Origin: an uncultured Lachnospiraceae bacterium
GTDB lineage: Bacteria; Bacillota; Clostridia; Lachnospirales; Lachnospiraceae
Length of the DNA stretch: 64,000 nucleotides
Direction: 5' to 3'
Assembly (NCBI GenBank): GCA_902768735.1
Contig: CACXMK010000001.1
Coordinates: forward strand, 1 to 64,000
Part shown: positions 60,579 through 64,000 of the stretch, in pieces
Layout of the letters: every line of letters begins with the position of its first letter
Position numbering within the stretch: position 1 is the stretch's first letter
Translations under genes and position numbers: made by a program
The notes under the pieces: model-generated
Database searches by the model: none
What the model was told of the DNA's origin: nothing
The model's input: the letters and a program-made list of their open reading frames with translations, nothing else

Positions 60579-61466
60579 ATGAGCCCTGTAGATCTGCACA
60601 CCCACTCATCAAGATCCGACGGCACGTTTACGCCTGAAGAACTTGTCCGCTATGCCGCAGCCAAAGGCCTCGCGGCGATCGCGCTGACGGACCATGACAC
60701 CGTGGAAGGGATCGGGGAGGCTTTAGAAGCCGCCCAAAAGCTGAGAAAGGAAACGGCGGGCCCCGTTCCCGAGGTCATCCCCGGCGTCGAGCTCTCCACG
60801 GAATACAAAGGAAAAGACGTCCATATCGTCGGTCTGTTCATCGACTGGAAAGACCCCGCTTTTACGGAAAAACTTCGCGAATTCGCTGACGCGAGGACTT
60901 ACAGGAACCGCAAGATGTGCCGTCTTCTTACTGAGGGCGGATATGATGTGCCGTATGAATCGCTGGAAGCCGCCTTTCCGGACACGGTGATCACCCGCGC
61001 CCACTTTGCGCAGTATCTCCTTAATAATGGAATGATCTCTTCGATCGACGAAGCTTTCTCGAAACTGATCGGCGACGACTGCCCTTACTTTGTTCCCAGG
61101 GAGAAAATATCGCCTGCTGATGCCGTCCGCTTTGTGAGGCAGTATGGCGGCGTCGCTGTTTTGGCACATCCCCTGCAGTACAAGATGACAGACGCCGCGC
61201 TGCGGCTTCTTGTATCCTCCCTCTGTAAAGCAGGGCTTGCCGGGATCGAAGTCTATTACTCGGGGTATAAGCCCTCTGATACCGCATACCTGAGCCGCAT
61301 CGCCGGGGAGTTCGGCCTTTTCGTGAGCGGCGGCAGTGATTTTCACGGGACCCGCAAAAAGAATCTGGATCTGGGAAGCGGATACGGACATCTGTATGTT
61401 CCATATAGTGTCCTTGAGGCGATCAGGGAAAGGAATCGGAAGGTAATTGACCATGAAACGAGATAA
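60579..61466 (+). CDS. PHP-domain phosphoesterase, TrpH/YciV-like
   Basis: 295-aa metal-dependent phosphoesterase; relatives degrade short RNAs or nucleoside 3',5'-bisphosphates. Metal motifs: VDLHTHSSRSDGT, LTDHDTVEG, PGVELSTEY, HFAQYLLNNG after a TRAH, AVLAHPLQYKM and GGSDFHG. Start ATG 60579 with AAAGGATG upstream; a GTG at 60543 would lengthen it by 12 residues. It overlaps the next gene by 14 nt. Confidence 0.9.
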   Translation: MSPVDLHTHSSRSDGTFTPEELVRYAAAKGLAAIALTDHDTVEGIGEALEAAQKLRKETAGPVPEVIPGVELSTEYKGKDVHIVGLFIDWKDPAFTEKLREFADARTYRNRKMCRLLTEGGYDVPYESLEAAFPDTVITRAHFAQYLLNNGMISSIDEAFSKLIGDDCPYFVPREKISPADAVRFVRQYGGVAVLAHPLQYKMTDAALRLLVSSLCKAGLAGIEVYYSGYKPSDTAYLSRIAGEFGLFVSGGSDFHGTRKKNLDLGSGYGHLYVPYSVLEAIRERNRKVIDHETR

Positions 61467-63045
61467 AAGACAGCTGTTTACTTTTCTGATACTGCTCGGG
61501 CTTCTGTTCTTCTTTGCCTTTGTGCTCAAATCGGTGGAATCAACCGGATCCGCTTCAGGTGACGGTTCAGGAATCACCACATGGTGGAAGGCCCTGTGGT
61601 ATCTGGTCGTTACGCTGACAACCGTAGGATACGGCGACTTCGTACCGCAGACGTTCTGGGGAAAAGCTATCGGCGCCCTGTTCCTTATTTGCAGCGTAGG
61701 CCTGTTCTCCTGGATCATCGGACTTGTGGTCTCCCTTATAAACGGCGATTTTCTCCCCTGTCTGCGGCTCAAGCAGCTTCGGAATAAGCGCTGGTATCTC
61801 TTCTCCGACGACGGGCCGCGCAGCAGTCTTTTGACAGAAAAGCTTTCTGACGAAGATTCCGATGCCATGATCATTTTATGTCAGTCAAAAGCGGATGTGG
61901 GACAGCAGTTCCATCAGAAAGGAAAGCATCAGATCCTGTATGTTCCTATGGAATATGAGGAGTGCCTGGAACTGAGGACTCAGGGGCTTGACCAGGTCTT
62001 CCTGTTCCTTCTCGGAGATGACGGGTGGGACAACTATCTGAGCGCAAAGAGCGCCGCCGAAAAGGGCTGCCGCGTCTACTGCAGGACCAACGCGCGACCG
62101 GACGAAACGCCCAAAGGGATCACCCTTTTTTCCGATACCGAGGCGATCGGAAGGCTGTTCTGGCTGGAACACCCGCTCACGCCTCCGGAAAAAGAGATCG
62201 TCATCATAGGCGGGAAACGTTACGGGGAACCTCTTCTGGAGAAGGGACTCTTAAACAATATCTTCTCGCCGGACCAGCATCTCATCTACCATGTCTTCGG
62301 TGACTTCGCGCATTTTAAGGGACTTCACGAACGGCTGAAGAATGTCATGAAGGTTGACGGCGAGGGTGCGGACGGCGATTCCCTGTGGTTCTATGAGGAG
62401 TCCTGGGAGAACCGGCCTGACCTCCTGGAAAAGGCAGACCGCATCGTCATCTGCGCGGATTCGGACGACGAAGGACTGGAGCTCTACTGGGCTTTAAAGA
62501 CCTACTACCCGGTACAGGGAAATGTCTACGTCCGTCTTTCCCGGATGGTGGAAGAACCGGGAATGGTCGTATTCGGCAGCGACGAGGAGCTCTACGAGCC
62601 GGAGAACGTCATGAACCACACTCTCGTTTCGCTCGGCATCAGGGTCAACGAGCTCTACCGCACCAAGTACGGCGGAAAGACATGGGACGAACTCTCCGAG
62701 TTCCACCGGCAGTCCAGCATTGCGTCTGCAGACCACCTGGCCGTCAAGGCGTCGATCCTTCTTGGTAAGATGCTCCGCGGAAGACTGACGCAGGAGGAAA
62801 GCCGCAAGGCGTTTGAAGTGTACAGGCAGACAGCGGACAGGGACCACGATCTCTACCGCAGTATAGAGCATATGCGCTGGAACCGCTTTCACACCATGTA
62901 CAACTGGCGCTATGATGAAAAACGGGACAATGCGATGCGCAGGCACACGCTTCTGCTTCCTTACGACAAACTCTCTTTAAGGGACCAGGAGAAAGACGAT
63001 GACGCGTGGCTGCTGCTCGATGAATACGCAAAGGGGAACCTGTGA
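61453..63045 (+). CDS. Two-helix potassium-channel protein with RyR-like C-terminal domain
   Basis: 530-aa protein. Two membrane helices (about residues 8-26 and 70-95) flank a pore loop with the K+ selectivity filter TTVGYGD at 56-62. The cytosolic part (100-450) resembles tandem degenerate RCK/TrkA-N domains (AMIILCQSKAD; VFLFLLGDDGWDNYLSA; EIVIIGGKRYG; RIVICADSDDEG). The last ~60 residues read HMRWNRFHTMYNWRYDEKRD and then LLLPYDKLSLRDQEKDDDAW, the pattern of the RyR domain. ATG 61453 overlaps the preceding gene (translational coupling). Ligand gating is inferred. Confidence 0.8.
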   Translation: MKRDKRQLFTFLILLGLLFFFAFVLKSVESTGSASGDGSGITTWWKALWYLVVTLTTVGYGDFVPQTFWGKAIGALFLICSVGLFSWIIGLVVSLINGDFLPCLRLKQLRNKRWYLFSDDGPRSSLLTEKLSDEDSDAMIILCQSKADVGQQFHQKGKHQILYVPMEYEECLELRTQGLDQVFLFLLGDDGWDNYLSAKSAAEKGCRVYCRTNARPDETPKGITLFSDTEAIGRLFWLEHPLTPPEKEIVIIGGKRYGEPLLEKGLLNNIFSPDQHLIYHVFGDFAHFKGLHERLKNVMKVDGEGADGDSLWFYEESWENRPDLLEKADRIVICADSDDEGLELYWALKTYYPVQGNVYVRLSRMVEEPGMVVFGSDEELYEPENVMNHTLVSLGIRVNELYRTKYGGKTWDELSEFHRQSSIASADHLAVKASILLGKMLRGRLTQEESRKAFEVYRQTADRDHDLYRSIEHMRWNRFHTMYNWRYDEKRDNAMRRHTLLLPYDKLSLRDQEKDDDAWLLLDEYAKGNL

Positions 63046-63060
63046 GGTTCCCCTTTTCTT
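63031..63060 (+). terminator. Terminator overlapping the channel gene stop
   Basis: 11-bp perfect stem (63031-63041 with 63045-63055); the stop codon straddles the GTG loop; followed by TTTTCTT. Confidence 0.8.
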
Positions 63061-63244
63061 CTGCCTTATTTAATGAAATCTGTTCCGTGATCTGTTTATT
63101 CTGTGCCGTCGCTGCCGGCGCAGGTTCCGCCCCCGCGGTGCTGCTGCTTCCCTGTGCGCCTGTGCAGGCCGTTAAGAGGGCCAGAAGAGCCACTGAAAGA
63201 CAGCATGCCAGGCTCTTTCTCCATTTCTTCACTCCTTGTCTCAT
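63046..63244 (-). pseudogene. Probable lipoprotein gene remnant
   Basis: The minus-strand frame opens with a ribosome site and a good lipoprotein signal: KKWRKSLACCLSVALLALL, lipobox LTACTG, then a Ser/Ala/Pro linker. After about 65 residues it reaches the end of the convergent channel gene and continues antisense to it to 62744 with Cys/His/Arg-rich nonsense composition. I read it as the 5' fragment of a lipoprotein gene whose body is lost, but a short functional lipopeptide cannot be excluded. Confidence 0.45.
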
Positions 63245-63334
63245 TTCTGTCACCTTTCTGCTCATATCAAGTGCAAATGACGGTTCCTAAGTATTATTAT
63301 ACGAAAAAACTGTGTGGTGACAGCTTCACACACA

Positions 63335-63369
63335 AAAAGAGACCTCACGGTCATTATAAACCGGGAGGT
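63335..63369 (-). terminator. Terminator of the DUF2828 gene
   Basis: 10-nt arms 63360-63369 and 63342-63351 (one mismatch), followed by CTCTTTTTGTG on the minus strand. Confidence 0.7.
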
Positions 63370-63372
63370 TTT

Positions 63373-64000
63373 TTACGCCCTGATCACCTCATATCTCTTA
63401 CCGCCGACGATGTGCATCATGTTGGCGTACGGGTCCATCGCACCGCTCATCACCTGCGAGAAAATACGGGCTGTGCAGCCGGAAACCAGAGCGACGCCTT
63501 TGTCGTTCATTCGCACGGGCTGCTGCTCATTCCGGGACTGCACGTTCCAGAAAACGACTCTCGGCAGGTTATAGCCGTATCTCTTGTAGAGCATCTTCGC
63601 GTTCTCGAAGTTGCTTCGTGACGCACCCTTCACACAGGCGTCGAACTCCATGTCGGATACGATGTAAAGTGTCGAGGGCAGGTCCTTCTGCGGCACGCGG
63701 TTCTCCACCGCTGTCTGAAGGATCAGGTTGAACACCGCCTGTAAGTCTGTGTTCGCGCAGTCGTTGTACGTACGGCAGTATCGCACCTTCTCGACGATAT
63801 CCTTGCCCTTGATCTCCACAAGCTGCGGTCTCGCGGAGAACGTGATGAAGTGGCCGTGGAACGCGCCGCGGTTTCGCTCCGCGAAATAGATCGCGAGGGA
63901 CTGCGCGACCGCTGCAGGCTGCGGTGTTTTGCTCCAATACATGGAACCCGAGCCGTCTGCCACGACCAGCGCATTCTCGTCTACGGTAAAGTCTTTAAGT
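63373..64000 (-). CDS. DUF2828 family VWA protein (5' end beyond window)
   Basis: C-terminal ~209 residues of a protein entering from the right edge. It holds a von Willebrand A fold with the MIDAS motif in VVADGSGSMYW, then CANTDLQAVFNLILQTAV, LYIVSDMEFDACV, NLPRVVFWNVQSRNEQQPVR and GVALVSGCTARIF. This order is characteristic of DUF2828. Function unknown; VWA proteins usually bind metal-dependent partners. The frame is open to the window end, so the true start is outside. Confidence 0.88.
   Translation of the reverse strand, partial: LKDFTVDENALVVADGSGSMYWSKTPQPAAVAQSLAIYFAERNRGAFHGHFITFSARPQLVEIKGKDIVEKVRYCRTYNDCANTDLQAVFNLILQTAVENRVPQKDLPSTLYIVSDMEFDACVKGASRSNFENAKMLYKRYGYNLPRVVFWNVQSRNEQQPVRMNDKGVALVSGCTARIFSQVMSGAMDPYANMMHIVGGKRYEVIRA

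Noticed and set aside
60723..61874. 383-aa minus-strand ORF
   Set aside because: Antisense of the PHP and channel genes.

Overview
The window reads as an ordinary chromosomal stretch of a low-to-mid GC Gram-positive anaerobe, most likely Lachnospiraceae or a close clostridial relative. Pointers are CodY, MecA, NrdR, HemZ, a DUF5688 protein, the ACT/PFL gene pair, pyruvate phosphate dikinase, a BMP-type nucleoside importer, a perfect CIRCE element, strong AGGAGG ribosome sites and sigma-A promoters. No phage, plasmid, IS element, CRISPR array or rRNA was seen. Most genes lie on the minus strand.

Layout. 1-8.7 kb: gap (cut by the window edge), a PHP histidinol phosphatase, a Gfo/Idh/MocA-like protein with an acidic repeat tail, tRNA-Arg(CCG), thrS, a DUF5688 gene, efp, nrdR and a short pyruvate kinase-like gene. 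8.9-14 kb: a secreted lysozyme-like wall protein, an LTA-synthase-like membrane sulfatase, tRNA-Gly(CCC) and a fructokinase. 14-20 kb: a four-gene BMP/Nup nucleoside importer divergent from xpt. 20-27.7 kb: a minus-strand housekeeping run (udp, cdd, a small zinc-finger membrane protein, polA, coaE, walJ, ACT protein, PFL protein). 27.8-34.7 kb: hybrid histidine kinase, citrate synthase, a PurF paralogue without its glutaminase cysteine, an alpha/beta hydrolase and a coiled-coil/double zinc-ribbon protein. 34.9-42 kb: an unrecognised 871-residue repeat protein, metAA, ligA, rluF, mecA. 42-47.3 kb: rpsB-tsf, codY, topA. 47.4-54.3 kb: hemZ, an MBL hydrolase, rel, groS-groL under CIRCE. 54.6-64 kb: a small orphan, ppdK, a GDPD, an ABC-F ATPase, a PHP phosphoesterase, a potassium-channel protein with a RyR-like tail, a lipoprotein fragment and a DUF2828 VWA protein cut by the right edge.

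Nucleoside use is a common thread: the importer and xpt share one divergent control region, and udp-cdd sit a few kb away. Growth control is also well represented (CodY, Rel, GroE, NrdR, MecA).

The most unusual signal is not a gene. Short tandem arrays (units of 12-20 bp, 2-5 copies) sit at gene boundaries. At nine genes the array includes the stop codon and runs downstream, and each copy carries a stop triplet. Because the units are mostly 14 or 16 nt, successive copies place stops in successive reading frames. Other leads are the PurF paralogue, the channel-RyR fusion, the 871-residue repeat protein, the double zinc-ribbon protein, a ThrRS without TGS domain, and an ABC-F protein with an altered second ATP site.
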